Below are positions 9,139 through 16,574 of a stretch of DNA of 64,000 bases, one piece after another (position 1 is the first letter of the stretch; each line of letters starts with the position of its first letter). The stretch comes from Streptomyces sp. NBC_00569 (GTDB lineage: Bacteria; Actinomycetota; Actinomycetes; Streptomycetales; Streptomycetaceae), in contig NZ_CP107783.1 of assembly GCF_036345255.1 (NCBI RefSeq), positions 4,823,501-4,887,500 on the forward strand, written 5' to 3'. The notes beneath the pieces were generated by a model that saw only the letters and a list, made by a program, of their open reading frames with translations, was not told where the DNA came from and made no database searches. The position numbers were made by a program, and so were the translations under genes.

Positions 9139-9780
9139 TTAACGCGGATCCCCGGGATGCGGCTCACCCGTGGCGTAAGGGTTCTCCTGCCCCTCGGCGA
9201 GCACCCCGACGAAGGGCTCGCCCTCCCCCGAGAACGTGTACGCGCCGCCCTCGATCCGGCCGATCAGCCCCCGCGTCCACTCCGCGCCCGCGTCGGCCGA
9301 GTGCACCCAGAAATTCATGATCTCGCCGATATGGCCGAGCCGTTCGGGCCCGTCCTCGGGTGTGTAGTACTCGGTGACCGCGCGCCGCCACTCCTCGATG
9401 CCGTCCACGCGCCGCCGCAGCAGCCCCACCGCTTCCCGCCGCGGCAGATCGACGATGAAGCCGAGCGCGGCCGAGAGGACGTCCGGCTTCTGGTCGTACG
9501 TCACGAGCGCCTCACGCAGCAGCGTGAGGAACTCCTCGGTGCCCTTGTCCGTGATCTCGTACTCGGTGCGCGGCGGACCGCCGGCCGTGGAGGGCGCGAT
9601 CTCGTGCGCGACGAGGAATCCCTGCTTCGCCATCTGCTTGAGCGCGTGATAGATCGACCCGGGCTTGGCGTTCGACCACTCGTGCGCGCCCCAGTACTCG
9701 AGGTCGTTGCGCACCTGGTACCCATGCGCGCGGCCGTGCTGGCGTACGGCCCCGAGGACCAGGAGGCGGATCGCTGACAT
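9139..9780 (-). CDS. PadR-family transcriptional regulator
   Basis: A 213-residue regulator. Residues 1-85 form the PadR winged helix (RLLVLGAVRQHGRAHGYQVR, then GSIYHALKQMAKQGFL), followed by a helical dimerisation domain characteristic of the PadR/Vir family. PadR proteins commonly repress neighbouring drug exporters and release DNA when they bind the drug. The gene lies directly upstream of the ABC exporter genes in the same direction, and its TAA stop overlaps the edge of the upstream operator. No clear promoter of its own was seen. Confidence 0.94.
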   Translation of the reverse strand: MSAIRLLVLGAVRQHGRAHGYQVRNDLEYWGAHEWSNAKPGSIYHALKQMAKQGFLVAHEIAPSTAGGPPRTEYEITDKGTEEFLTLLREALVTYDQKPDVLSAALGFIVDLPRREAVGLLRRRVDGIEEWRRAVTEYYTPEDGPERLGHIGEIMNFWVHSADAGAEWTRGLIGRIEGGAYTFSGEGEPFVGVLAEGQENPYATGEPHPGDPR

Positions 9781-9798
9781 GGGCTCCAGCGTAGGACG

Positions 9799-10335
9799 TC
9801 ACTCCCGCGCCATCGCCACCAGCTCGTACGCCGTCTTGCCGTCCAGGGACTCGCGGATGATGTCCGCGTGCCCCGCGTGCCGGGCCGCCTCCCGGATGAG
9901 ATGGAGCAGCAGCCACCGCACGGACACCTCCGCCTCGCCCTGCGACCAGTGATGGCGGGGCAGCGGGAACGTGTCGTCGAGGCTCGGCACCGACCGGATG
10001 AACTCCTCGGTGGCCAGCGCCACCTTGTCCCAGTAGGCAAGGGCCGACTCGACGGACTCGTCGCCCACGAGCCGGAAGCTGTCGGACCAGTTCGCCTCGG
10101 TGCGCTGCACGTCGGGCGCGACCTGCCGGGCCCTCGCCACCCAGCCCTGCTCGGCCTCCGCGAGGTGCTTGACCAGGCCGGACAGCGACAGGGCGCTGGC
10201 GCTCGGCGTCGCCGCGGCCTGCTCGCCGGTCAGCCCGAGCACGGCACGGCGGACCGCGCCGCGCTGCCCGGCGAGGAAGATCAGGAGTGTGCCGCGCTCG
10301 TCGCCGCGGATCTCCGCGTTCCCTTGAGTCCCCAT
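9799..10335 (-). CDS. DinB/DUF664-family protein
   Basis: A 178-residue protein of the DinB-like DUF664 family, related to mycothiol-dependent enzymes. It has the four-helix pattern and metal-site histidines: LVKHLAEAEQGW near residue 55 and WLLLHLIREAARHAGHADI near 145. Members may use mycothiol in detoxification, but no substrate can be assigned here. ATG 10335 follows GGAAGGCGG. Its stop is 18 bp from the padR start, so the two may be cotranscribed with the exporter. Confidence 0.9.
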   Translation of the reverse strand: MGTQGNAEIRGDERGTLLIFLAGQRGAVRRAVLGLTGEQAAATPSASALSLSGLVKHLAEAEQGWVARARQVAPDVQRTEANWSDSFRLVGDESVESALAYWDKVALATEEFIRSVPSLDDTFPLPRHHWSQGEAEVSVRWLLLHLIREAARHAGHADIIRESLDGKTAYELVAMARE

Positions 10336-10436
10336 CGTGGGCCGCCTTCCATCGGTTCCGCCGCCTGTACGGACGAAGGTAGAGGTAATTGCGGTCGACT
10401 TCTGTCCCTGAGCGGCACCACCCGGGAACGTATCGC

Positions 10437-10490
10437 GTAGGGATTTCCCTACCTTTGACGCGTAGGGAAATTCCTACCTATAGTCGGGGC
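10437..10490 (+). promoter_or_regulatory. Leaderless promoter with twin ArsR-type operators
   Basis: TTGACG (10455-10460) and TATAGT (10479-10484) with an 18-bp spacer place the transcription start at the ATG at 10491, so the mRNA should have no leader. Two 16-bp inverted repeats, GTAGGGATTTCCCTAC (10437-10452) and GTAGGGAAATTCCTAC (10462-10477), sit 25 bp apart. The second almost exactly fills the spacer, so a bound repressor would block polymerase. The ArsR protein encoded by the second gene is the likely ligand. Confidence 0.87.
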
Positions 10491-10877
10491 ATGAGCAGCC
10501 ACACGAACATCACGCATGCCTCCTTCATCACCCTCCCCGTCACCGACCAGGACCGCGCCCTGCGCTTCTACGTCGACGTACTCGGCTTCGACGTCACGGC
10601 CGACCGCGAGATGCCGCCGGGCCGCTGGCTCCAGGTCGCACCCGCGGGCGCACAGACCGTCTTCACCCTGTCCGGCCCTGGCATGGGGGATTTCACCCCG
10701 GGTTCGGCACGGGGGATCATGTTGGTGACGACCGACGTCGACGCCGACTGCGCGCGGCTCACCGCCGCCGGAGCCGAGGTCACCGGCCCCGACGACGTGC
10801 CGTGGGGGCGCATGGCCTCCTTCAGCGACCCGGACGGCAACGCACTGATGCTCATCACGGAGAAGGAAGGCTTCTGA
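10491..10877 (+). CDS. VOC-family (glyoxalase/bleomycin-resistance-like) protein
   Basis: A 128-residue protein of the vicinal-oxygen-chelate fold, built from two beta-alpha-beta-beta-beta units (ITLPVTDQDRALRFYVDVLGF and MLVTTDVDADCARLTAAGAE), ending FSDPDGNALMLITEKEGF. Such proteins include glyoxalases, dioxygenases and drug-binding proteins; the substrate here is unknown. The ATG coincides with the predicted transcription start and has no Shine-Dalgarno sequence, which fits leaderless translation. It is the first gene of a three-gene operon with ArsR and SRPBCC genes, a combination common in Streptomyces. Confidence 0.94.
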   Translation: MSSHTNITHASFITLPVTDQDRALRFYVDVLGFDVTADREMPPGRWLQVAPAGAQTVFTLSGPGMGDFTPGSARGIMLVTTDVDADCARLTAAGAEVTGPDDVPWGRMASFSDPDGNALMLITEKEGF

Positions 10878-10882
10878 CGCCG

Positions 10883-11239
10883 ATGGCGACCACGAGCGCG
10901 CCCGACACCGCCGGCCAGGACCGGCTGTTCGCCGCGCTCGCCAACGGGACACGACGCGAGGTGCTCCGCCTCCTCAGGGACGAGGGCCCGCAGCCCGTCC
11001 AGGCCCTCGCCGACCACTTCGCGATGCGCCGGCCCAGCCTCTCGGAGCACCTCAAGGTGCTGCGCGAGGCCGGCCTCGTATCGGAGGAACGCGCAGGACG
11101 GCAGCGCATCTACCGGCTCGAGGCCACCCCCCTGGCCGAGGTGCAGGACTGGCTCCATCCGTACGAGCGGTTCTGGCGCGGCCGCCTGAAGGGGCTCGCC
11201 GAACTCCTCGACCGCATGCCCGACGATGACGGGTCATGA
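10883..11239 (+). CDS. ArsR-family transcriptional regulator
   Basis: A 118-residue winged-helix repressor (FAALANGTRREVLRLLRDEG, recognition helix region RRPSLSEHLKVLREAGLVSEE). No cysteine metal site is visible, so it belongs with the non-metal ArsR proteins that usually accompany SRPBCC genes. It probably represses its own operon through the twin operators at 10437-10477. ATG 10883 follows GAAGGAAGG, and the gene overlaps the next by ATGA. Confidence 0.94.
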   Translation: MATTSAPDTAGQDRLFAALANGTRREVLRLLRDEGPQPVQALADHFAMRRPSLSEHLKVLREAGLVSEERAGRQRIYRLEATPLAEVQDWLHPYERFWRGRLKGLAELLDRMPDDDGS

Positions 11240-11679
11240 GCCTCACGAACATCACCGTCGACCAGTTCCTCCCCCACCCTCCCGCCAAGGTCTGGCGCGC
11301 CCTCACCGAGCCCGAGCTGCTCGCCCAGTGGCTGATGCCGGGCAATGAGGACTTCCGCCTCGAGGTGGGCCACCGGTACGTGATGACGACCGTGCCGCGG
11401 CCCAACACCGGCTTCTCCGGCACCGTCGACGTCGAGGTCCTCGCGTACGAGGAGGAGCGGATGCTCAGCGTCCGGTGGCAGGACCGGGATCCGGCCAATG
11501 CTGCGGACTGGACCATTACGTGGAACCTGGAGCCAGAAGGCCGTGGCACGCGTCTCTTCCTAGTGCACGACGGATTCGATCCGGACGATCCGGCACAGAT
11601 GATGGCGCGGAAGATCATGGACGGGGGCTGGCGTTCGCATGTCATGCGGGCGCTGGGGCAGACGCTCGAAGAGCTGTAA
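11236..11679 (+). CDS. SRPBCC (AHSA1-like) domain protein
   Basis: A 147-residue START-like protein with the activator-of-Hsp90-ATPase-1 motif pattern: FLPHPPAKVWRALTEPELLAQWLMP at the N-terminus, paired beta strands, and MDGGWRSHVMRALGQTLEEL forming the long C-terminal helix. The fold holds small hydrophobic ligands. The start overlaps the ArsR stop by four bases, so the two are translationally coupled. A ligand sensed by the operon is plausible, but none can be named. Confidence 0.93.
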   Translation: MSLTNITVDQFLPHPPAKVWRALTEPELLAQWLMPGNEDFRLEVGHRYVMTTVPRPNTGFSGTVDVEVLAYEEERMLSVRWQDRDPANAADWTITWNLEPEGRGTRLFLVHDGFDPDDPAQMMARKIMDGGWRSHVMRALGQTLEEL

Positions 11680-11696
11680 CCGCGGGAACACCCCCC

Positions 11697-11721
11697 GTGC
11701 ACGTGCATCTGCCCATGCATC
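11697..11721 (+). promoter_or_regulatory. 25-bp regulatory element, copy 1 (upstream of DUF397 gene)
   Basis: A 25-bp sequence beginning GTGCACGTGCATCTGCCC contains the palindrome TGCACGTGCA. A copy with one mismatch lies at 12979-13003 on the opposite strand, upstream of the ATPase gene. Here it overlaps the -35 position for a TATGAT -10 (11738-11743) that could drive the DUF397 gene. It is probably an operator for an XRE-type regulator. Confidence 0.7.
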
Positions 11722-11819
11722 GGCATGTGAACGCAGCTATGATCCAGGACAGTTGACCACTACACCTGACTCGCTGGCCACATGAGCCTCGTGGGCCACA
11801 GCACGACCGGGGAGCGACT

Positions 11820-12062
11820 GTGCACCACGCGTACAACGGCATGGCGGCCACGGAACTTCACGGTGTGGTCTGGCAGAAGAGCAGGCACAGCAACTCACAG
11901 GGCTCCTGCGTGGAGTTCGCGAAATTGCCGGGGGGACGGGTGGCGATGCGCAACTCGAACTTCCCGGAGGGCCCGGCCCTCGTCTACACGCCCGCCGAAA
12001 TCGAGGCGATGCTACTGGGCGTCAAGGACGGGGAGTTCGACCATCTGATAGCCGACGGGTGA
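11820..12062 (+). CDS. DUF397-family small protein
   Basis: An 80-residue protein with the DUF397 core: WQKSRHSNSQGSCVEFAKLP and VAMRNSNFPEGPALVYTPAE. In Streptomyces such proteins are usually encoded beside an XRE-DUF5753 regulator and act with it, often as its small antagonist partner. That regulator lies at 13167, and an ATPase gene of the same regulatory set lies between. The GTG start has GGGGAGCG upstream. The 3' end (stop at 12060-12062) lies inside a 28-bp tandem repeat. Confidence 0.9.
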   Translation: MHHAYNGMAATELHGVVWQKSRHSNSQGSCVEFAKLPGGRVAMRNSNFPEGPALVYTPAEIEAMLLGVKDGEFDHLIADG

Positions 12063-12417
12063 CGACCGGCAAGTGATGGCCGACGGGTGACGACCGGCAA
12101 GTGATGGCCGGTCGGTGATGACCAGTAGTGCGATGACCGGTCGGTGATGGCCAGTAGGTGATGACCGGCGGGCGGCGGCGGCAGGCACTGTGGGACGGGT
12201 GCCGGGTGACACCTGACGGATGACAACTAACAGGTGACAACTGACAGATGACGATAACTGTCAGCTGACCATCGTCAGGTGACAGGTGACAGCCGTAAAG
12301 AGTCGCCAGCCGTCACGCATCAGCCATGAGCCATGAGCCATGAGTCATCAGCCATGAGCCAGCAGGCGTCACCCATCAGTCGCCAACTCTCAAATCACAT
12401 TGGCCACTTACCGGCCC
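12051..12417. repeat. Repeat-rich non-coding stretch after the DUF397 gene
   Basis: Two perfect 28-bp copies (12051-12078 and 12079-12106); the first contains the last codons and TGA of the DUF397 gene. Degenerate copies built on GTGATGRCCGGT, then short units such as GCCATGAGCC, continue to about 12370. No gene is seen, only shadow frames. Confidence 0.88.
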
Positions 12418-12900
12418 TCAGAGCCGGAACAGCGCCCACACCACTTTCCCGTTCAGCGTGCCGGCCAGCGGATGCCAGCCCCAGCTGTCGCTGAACGAGT
12501 CGACCAGGAACAGGCCGCGGCCCGATTCGGCGTTGAAGTCGTCCTCCGCCTCGCGGGCGACGGGGCTCTCGTCGCTGGGGTCGCGCACCGCGCACACCAG
12601 GCGTGAGGTCCAGCGCATCAGGTGCAGCCGCACCGGCGGATCCTGCGAGCGCGGGGTGTCCGAGGGCAGTGCGTGCCGCAGGGCGTTGGTGACGAGTTCG
12701 GAGACGACGAGACAGACGTCGTCGAATCTCTCCGCCACGTCCCAGCCGTCGAGCGTCCCGCGCGTGAACTTACGGGCGCTGCCCACCGCTTCGTACCGTG
12801 CGGGAAGGGCGCAGGAGGCGGAGCTGGAAACGGCTGAAGGGTCGAGTGGCGGAAGCCCCTGCCTTAACGGCTCGAGCATGGCCGGTCCATTCGTCCCCAT
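12418..12900 (-). CDS. RsbW-type ATP-binding protein (HATPase_c_2)
   Basis: A 160-residue GHKL ATPase-fold protein of the anti-sigma/serine-kinase type. The N box is VCLVVSELVTNALRHALP, and the ATP-lid region is ESGRGLFLVDSFSDSWG. It is the kind of ATPase that accompanies XRE-DUF5753 and DUF397 genes in Streptomyces developmental regulator clusters. ATG 12900 is chosen because GGGAG lies 8 bases upstream; a GTG at 12909 abuts that site. A copy of the 25-bp element lies 79 bp upstream. Its partner is not identifiable from sequence. Confidence 0.91.
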   Translation of the reverse strand: MGTNGPAMLEPLRQGLPPLDPSAVSSSASCALPARYEAVGSARKFTRGTLDGWDVAERFDDVCLVVSELVTNALRHALPSDTPRSQDPPVRLHLMRWTSRLVCAVRDPSDESPVAREAEDDFNAESGRGLFLVDSFSDSWGWHPLAGTLNGKVVWALFRL

Positions 12901-12978
12901 CCGAGGCACTCCCGGGATTCGCGGTACATAGCGAGTGGAGCGGTGGTGCGTGGGCCATCGTTCCGAATGCGTACAGCA

Positions 12979-13003
12979 GATGCAAGGGCAGATGCACGTG
13001 CAC
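12979..13003 (-). promoter_or_regulatory. 25-bp regulatory element, copy 2 (upstream of ATPase gene)
   Basis: Inverted copy (24 of 25 positions) of the element at 11697-11721, in the same orientation relative to the gene it precedes. A weak -10-like AACGAT lies at the same spacing as TATGAT does in copy 1. This suggests common control of the ATPase and DUF397 genes. Confidence 0.68.
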
Positions 13004-13166
13004 GCGCCCGGCCTGTCCCCCCACGTACCACTTGTTGCTCATTTCTTCCCACGACTTCTTGTGGAGACCTTTCGCAACCTTTCCGTTTCTGTAACCGAAC
13101 GAGTACGGGCCGGAGCGTTTTAATGGCAGACTTCGGCTGCTGGAGCGATCGGGAGGGTGGAGCGAC

Positions 13167-14033
13167 GTGAGTGCGGGAGAGTCGAGCGGCTCGGTGGTGC
13201 GGCGCATCCTGCTGGGCTCGCAGCTGAGGCGCCTGCGCGAATCACGTGGCATCACCCGGGAGGCGGCCGGCTACTCGATCCGCGCATCCGAATCGAAGAT
13301 CAGCCGCATGGAGTTGGGACGGGTGAGCTTCAAGGCCAGGGACGTCGAGGACCTGCTGACCCTGTACGGAGTCGCCGACGAGGCGGAGCGCGGCGCGCTC
13401 CTCTCCCTCGTGAAGGAGGCCAACGTCGCGGGCTGGTGGCATACGTACTCGGACGTCCTGCCCGGCTGGTTCCCCACCTACGTCGGCCTGGAGGGCGCCG
13501 CGTCGCTCATCCGCGCCTACGAAGTGCAGTTCGTGCACGGGCTGCTTCAGACCGAGGGGTACGCGCACGCGGTCGTCGCCCGGGGCATGAAGGACGCCCC
13601 GAAGGCGGACATCGACCGGCGTGTGGCGCTGCGCCTCGAACGGCAGAAGCTCCTCGTCTCCGAGCACGCCCCCGAATTCCACGTGGTACTCGACGAGGCG
13701 GCACTGCAACGCCCGTACGGCGGACCGAAGGTGATGCGAGGTCAGCTCCAGCATCTGCTCGACATTTCCGAGCAGTCCAACGTCACACTTCAGGTCATGC
13801 CGTTCGGCTTCGGTGGCCACTCGGGTGAGACCGGCGCCTTCGCGATGCTCAGCTTCCCGGAGTCCGACCTCTCGGACATCGTCTACATGGAGCAGCTCAC
13901 CAGCGCCCTGTACCTCGACAAGCGCGAGGATGTCACGCAGTACGCGCGGGCGATGGAGCAGCTTCAGGCGGAGTGCCCGACGCCCGCGGAGAGCGTGGAC
14001 ATCATCCGCGGCCTGCTGGCGAAGGCCGCCTGA
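13167..14033 (+). CDS. XRE-family regulator with DUF5753 domain
   Basis: A 288-residue regulator. Residues 12-70 form a helix-turn-helix (LRRLRESRGITREAAGYSIR, then ESKISRMELGRVSFK), and 95-280 a DUF5753 domain (WFPTYVGLEGAASLIRAYE, HGLLQTEGYAHAV). This is the WhiJ-like class, many members of which affect Streptomyces development or antibiotic production with DUF397 and ATPase partners; both partners are encoded nearby. GTG 13167 follows GGGAGGGTGGAG. It is the best candidate to bind the paired 25-bp element. Confidence 0.93.
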   Translation: MSAGESSGSVVRRILLGSQLRRLRESRGITREAAGYSIRASESKISRMELGRVSFKARDVEDLLTLYGVADEAERGALLSLVKEANVAGWWHTYSDVLPGWFPTYVGLEGAASLIRAYEVQFVHGLLQTEGYAHAVVARGMKDAPKADIDRRVALRLERQKLLVSEHAPEFHVVLDEAALQRPYGGPKVMRGQLQHLLDISEQSNVTLQVMPFGFGGHSGETGAFAMLSFPESDLSDIVYMEQLTSALYLDKREDVTQYARAMEQLQAECPTPAESVDIIRGLLAKAA

Positions 14034-14120
14034 CCCATACCTGCCGGCCGGCATCCGCTGACCCATACCTGCTGATCAATATCTGCCGGCCAAGACCCGC
14101 CGACCGATACCCGCCGACCA
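14030..14120. repeat. Repeat including the XRE gene stop codon
   Basis: CTGACCCATACCTGC occurs at 14030-14044 and again at 14058-14072. The first copy contains the TGA (14031-14033) of the XRE gene. Degenerate copies based on ATACCYGCCGRCC continue to about 14120. The rest of the gap up to 14261 holds only the promoter region of the next gene. Confidence 0.88.
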
Positions 14121-14261
14121 AGGGTGGCCGAGAACCGATCCTTCCGGCCCGACTTCCGATCGGCGGCGATCGGACACGCGTCCCAACCAGGCCACAACTC
14201 GACTGGTACAGACGTAAGATGACGAGCCATTAGGTGTCTGCCGGCAGCAGTAAGGGATCTC

Positions 14262-15719
14262 ATGTCCTACTTCACCGAACTGGCCCAGCAATACATCGAC
14301 GGTTCATGGCGTCCCGGCCGCGGGGCGTGGGACATCATCGACTTCAACCCGTACAACGGCGAGAAGCTGGCCTCCATCACCGTGGCGTCGGCCGACGAGG
14401 TCGACGAGGCCTACCGCGCGGCCGAGCGGGCGCAGAAGAGCTGGGCGGACACCAACCCGTACACGCGACGCATGGTCTTCGAGCGGGCACTGCGCCTGGT
14501 CGAGGAGCGCGAGGACGAGATATCCGACGCGATCGTCGACGAGCTCGGCGGTACGCGGCTGAAGGCCGGGTTCGAGCTGCATCTCGCCAAGGAGTTCCTG
14601 CGCGAGTCGATCCAGCTGGCGCTGCGCCCGCAGGGGCGGGTCATCCCGTCACCCGTCGACGGCAAGGAGAACCGGGTCTACCGCGTTCCCGTCGGCGTCG
14701 TGGGTGTCATCAGCCCCTTCAACTTCCCGTTCCTGCTGTCGCTGAAGTCGGTCGCGCCCGCGCTGGCCCTCGGCAACGGTGTGGTTCTCAAGCCGCACCA
14801 GAACACTCCGATCTGCGGTGGCTCCCTGGTCGCGAAGATCCTCGAGGACGCGGGCCTGCCGGCCGGTCTGCTCAACGTCGTCATCACCGACATCGCCGAG
14901 ATAGGCGACGCGTTCCTCACCCACCCCGTGCCGAAGGTCATCTCCTTCACCGGCTCCGACACGGTGGGCCAGCACGTCGCGACGGTGTGCGCCTCGCAGT
15001 TCAAGCACGCCGTACTGGAGCTGGGCGGCAACAGCGCACTGACCGTGCTCGACGACGCGGACGTCGACTACGCCGTCGACGCCGCGGTCTTCAGCCGGTA
15101 CGTGCACCAGGGCCAGGTCTGTATGGCCGCCAACCGGATCCTGGTGGACCGCAAGGTGGAGAAGGAGTTCACCGAGAAGTTCGTCGCCAAGGTCAGGTCC
15201 CTCAAGGTGGGCGACCCCCGCGACCCGTCGACCGTCATCGGTCCGGTCATCAACTCCACGCAGGCGGAGGCCGTTTCGGGCGTCGTCGACCAGGCGCTCG
15301 CGGAAGGCGCGACCGCGCTGCTGCACGGCAAGGCCGTCGGCAATCTGGTCGAGCCGAGCGTCCTGACGGGCCTGCCGGCCGACTCCCCGGTGCTGCGGCA
15401 GGAGATCTTCGGTCCTGTCGCGCTCCTCATCCCCTTCGACGGGGACGAGGAGGCGGTGGCCGTCGCGAACGACACCCCGTACGGGCTGAGCGGCGCCGTG
15501 CACACGCGGGACGTGGAGCGGGGCGTCGCGTTCGCGCGGCGCATCGACACCGGGATGATCCACGTCAACGACGGGACGGTGCACGACGAGCCGCTCGTCG
15601 CATTCGGCGGCGAGAAGCGGTCCGGGCTCGGCCGGCTGAACGGCGAGGCGACCGTCGAGGCGTTCACCACGCAGAAGTGGATCTCGGTGCAGCACGGCCG
15701 GAGCCAGTTCCCGTTCTGA
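14262..15719 (+). CDS. Aldehyde dehydrogenase (aromatic-aldehyde type)
   Basis: NAD(P)-dependent aldehyde dehydrogenase of 485 residues, the normal family length. The catalytic cysteine is Cys287 in HQGQVCMAANR and the general base is Glu253 in VLELGGNSALT. The Rossmann motif SFTGSDTVGQ and the substrate-side PFNFPFLLSLKSVAPAL are present. The sequence style is that of benzaldehyde/vanillin dehydrogenases. ATG 14262 has AAGGGA upstream. The gene stands alone between the XRE gene and the ribosomal-protein cluster, so the physiological substrate is inferred only from similarity. Confidence 0.94.
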   Translation: MSYFTELAQQYIDGSWRPGRGAWDIIDFNPYNGEKLASITVASADEVDEAYRAAERAQKSWADTNPYTRRMVFERALRLVEEREDEISDAIVDELGGTRLKAGFELHLAKEFLRESIQLALRPQGRVIPSPVDGKENRVYRVPVGVVGVISPFNFPFLLSLKSVAPALALGNGVVLKPHQNTPICGGSLVAKILEDAGLPAGLLNVVITDIAEIGDAFLTHPVPKVISFTGSDTVGQHVATVCASQFKHAVLELGGNSALTVLDDADVDYAVDAAVFSRYVHQGQVCMAANRILVDRKVEKEFTEKFVAKVRSLKVGDPRDPSTVIGPVINSTQAEAVSGVVDQALAEGATALLHGKAVGNLVEPSVLTGLPADSPVLRQEIFGPVALLIPFDGDEEAVAVANDTPYGLSGAVHTRDVERGVAFARRIDTGMIHVNDGTVHDEPLVAFGGEKRSGLGRLNGEATVEAFTTQKWISVQHGRSQFPF

Positions 15720-15734
15720 CGTCCCCGCTCGCGC

Positions 15735-15992
15735 TCAGACCTCCAGGAGCGGGAGAAGCGGGTCGAACGCGCGGGGCAGGCCCTCCGGGACCGGTTCGCC
15801 GGCGGCATGGACCTTGGTGGCGAGGACCCCGGTGGCGTCGCGCAGCGTCCGTACGGCTGTGCCCTGTGCGGCAGTCGAGAGGCCATGGTGGAGCGCGACG
15901 CCGCCCGGGACCGTGGCGAGCTGTTCCTCGGCGGCGGCCGGGCGCGCTTGCGCGTGCGGGCCGCCGCTGATCACTGATGGCAGCCGGGTCAC
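15735..15992 (-). pseudogene. Truncated CobW-type GTPase/zinc chaperone gene
   Basis: An 85-residue frame whose GTG start overlaps the L31 stop by GTGA. Its first 60 residues (LPSVISGGPHAQARPAAAEE, then VALHHGLSTAAQGTAVRTL and RDATGVLAT) look like the N-terminus of the CobW proteins encoded with zinc-independent ribosomal proteins in Streptomyces. The protein then stops matching and ends with 25 unrelated or C-terminal residues. A full CobW has about 350-400 residues, so the nucleotide-binding and metal regions are gone. Most likely an internal deletion remnant. Recognition is from memory of the family. Confidence 0.62.
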
Positions 15993-16243
15993 CGGCCGCC
16001 CCGCTTCCCGAAGCGCCGCTCGAAGCGCTCCACGCGCCCGGCGGTGTCGAGTACGCGTGCGTTGCCCGTATAGAAGGGGTGGCTCACGTTCGAGATCTCG
16101 ACGTCGATGACGGGGTAGGTGTGGCCGTCCTCCCACTCGACGGTCTTGTCGCTGGTGGCCGTCGAGCCGGTCAGGAAGGCGTGGTTCGCGGCACGGTCAC
16201 GGAAGACGACCGGGCCGTAGGAGGGGTGGATGTCCTTTCGCAC
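15989..16243 (-). CDS. rpmE2: 50S ribosomal protein L31 type B (zinc-free paralogue)
   Basis: An 84-residue type B L31 ([41 protein letters not shown]). It lacks the CxxC zinc ribbon of the housekeeping L31, so it is the paralogue made under zinc limitation to release zinc from ribosomes. GTG 16243 lies 6 bp after the L33 stop, in the same operon. The truncated CobW frame overlaps its stop. Confidence 0.95.
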   Translation of the reverse strand: MRKDIHPSYGPVVFRDRAANHAFLTGSTATSDKTVEWEDGHTYPVIDVEISNVSHPFYTGNARVLDTAGRVERFERRFGKRGGR

Positions 16244-16248
16244 GGGGC

Positions 16249-16413
16249 TCAGCGCTCCTCTCGGAAGTCGACGTGGTGGCCTGCGACCGGGTCGTACTTG
16301 CGCAGGGTCACGCGGTCGGGGTCGTTACGGCGGTTCTTGCGGGTGACGTAGGTGTAGCCCGTACCCGCGGTGGACCTGAGCTTGATCACTGGGCGGAGTT
16401 CGTTGCGTGCCAT
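16249..16413 (-). CDS. rpmG: 50S ribosomal protein L33 (zinc-free paralogue)
   Basis: A 54-residue L33 ([40 protein letters not shown]). It lacks the cysteine pairs of the zinc-binding form. It is the first gene of the leftward operon L33-L31-(CobW remnant). The ATG lies six bases after a TATACT -10, so its mRNA should be leaderless, and no Shine-Dalgarno sequence is present. It is too short for most automatic gene callers' default cut-offs. Confidence 0.95.
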   Translation of the reverse strand: MARNELRPVIKLRSTAGTGYTYVTRKNRRNDPDRVTLRKYDPVAGHHVDFREER

Positions 16414-16447
16414 GTGGCTAGTATATGAAAATGAATCCCGTTTTCAA
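16414..16447 (-). promoter_or_regulatory. rpmG: Leaderless L33 promoter with Zur-like operator
   Basis: Minus strand: TTGAAA (16442-16447), 16 bp, TATACT (16420-16425), then six bases to the ATG. Inverted arms TGAAAA (16426-16431) and TTTTCA (16441-16446) span the spacer and overlap the -35. In Streptomyces these ribosomal paralogues are repressed by Zur, whose sites have TGAAAAT-like arms; here the arms are more widely spaced than the usual 7-1-7 site. Confidence 0.65.
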
Positions 16448-16510
16448 CATGATCTGGGTCACAGCTCCGCATTGCGGGCCACAGGTCCGGGTTCAGGTCC
16501 AGGTCACGGG

Positions 16511-16558
16511 CCACCGCCACCGCCACCGCCACCGCCACCGCCACCGCCACCGCCACCG
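16511..16558. repeat. Hexanucleotide microsatellite (CCACCG)8
   Basis: Eight perfect copies of CCACCG in the leader of the L28 gene, ending about 16 bp before its start codon and just upstream of its GAGAGAGG ribosome binding site. Such a tract can change length by slippage. Confidence 0.95.
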
Positions 16559-16574
16559 AGAGAGGTACGTCTTC

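Noticed and set aside
12062..12290. Possible direct-repeat replication origin or attachment array after the DUF397 gene
   Set aside because: The repeats degrade gradually from the gene's own 3' end, matching the stop-codon repeat pattern seen at other genes; no integrase or replication gene is near.
16425..16574. N-terminal extension of L28 with a His-Arg repeat
   Set aside because: It would start inside the divergent promoter and is encoded by the CCACCG microsatellite; ATG 16575 has a proper ribosome binding site and the family N-terminus.
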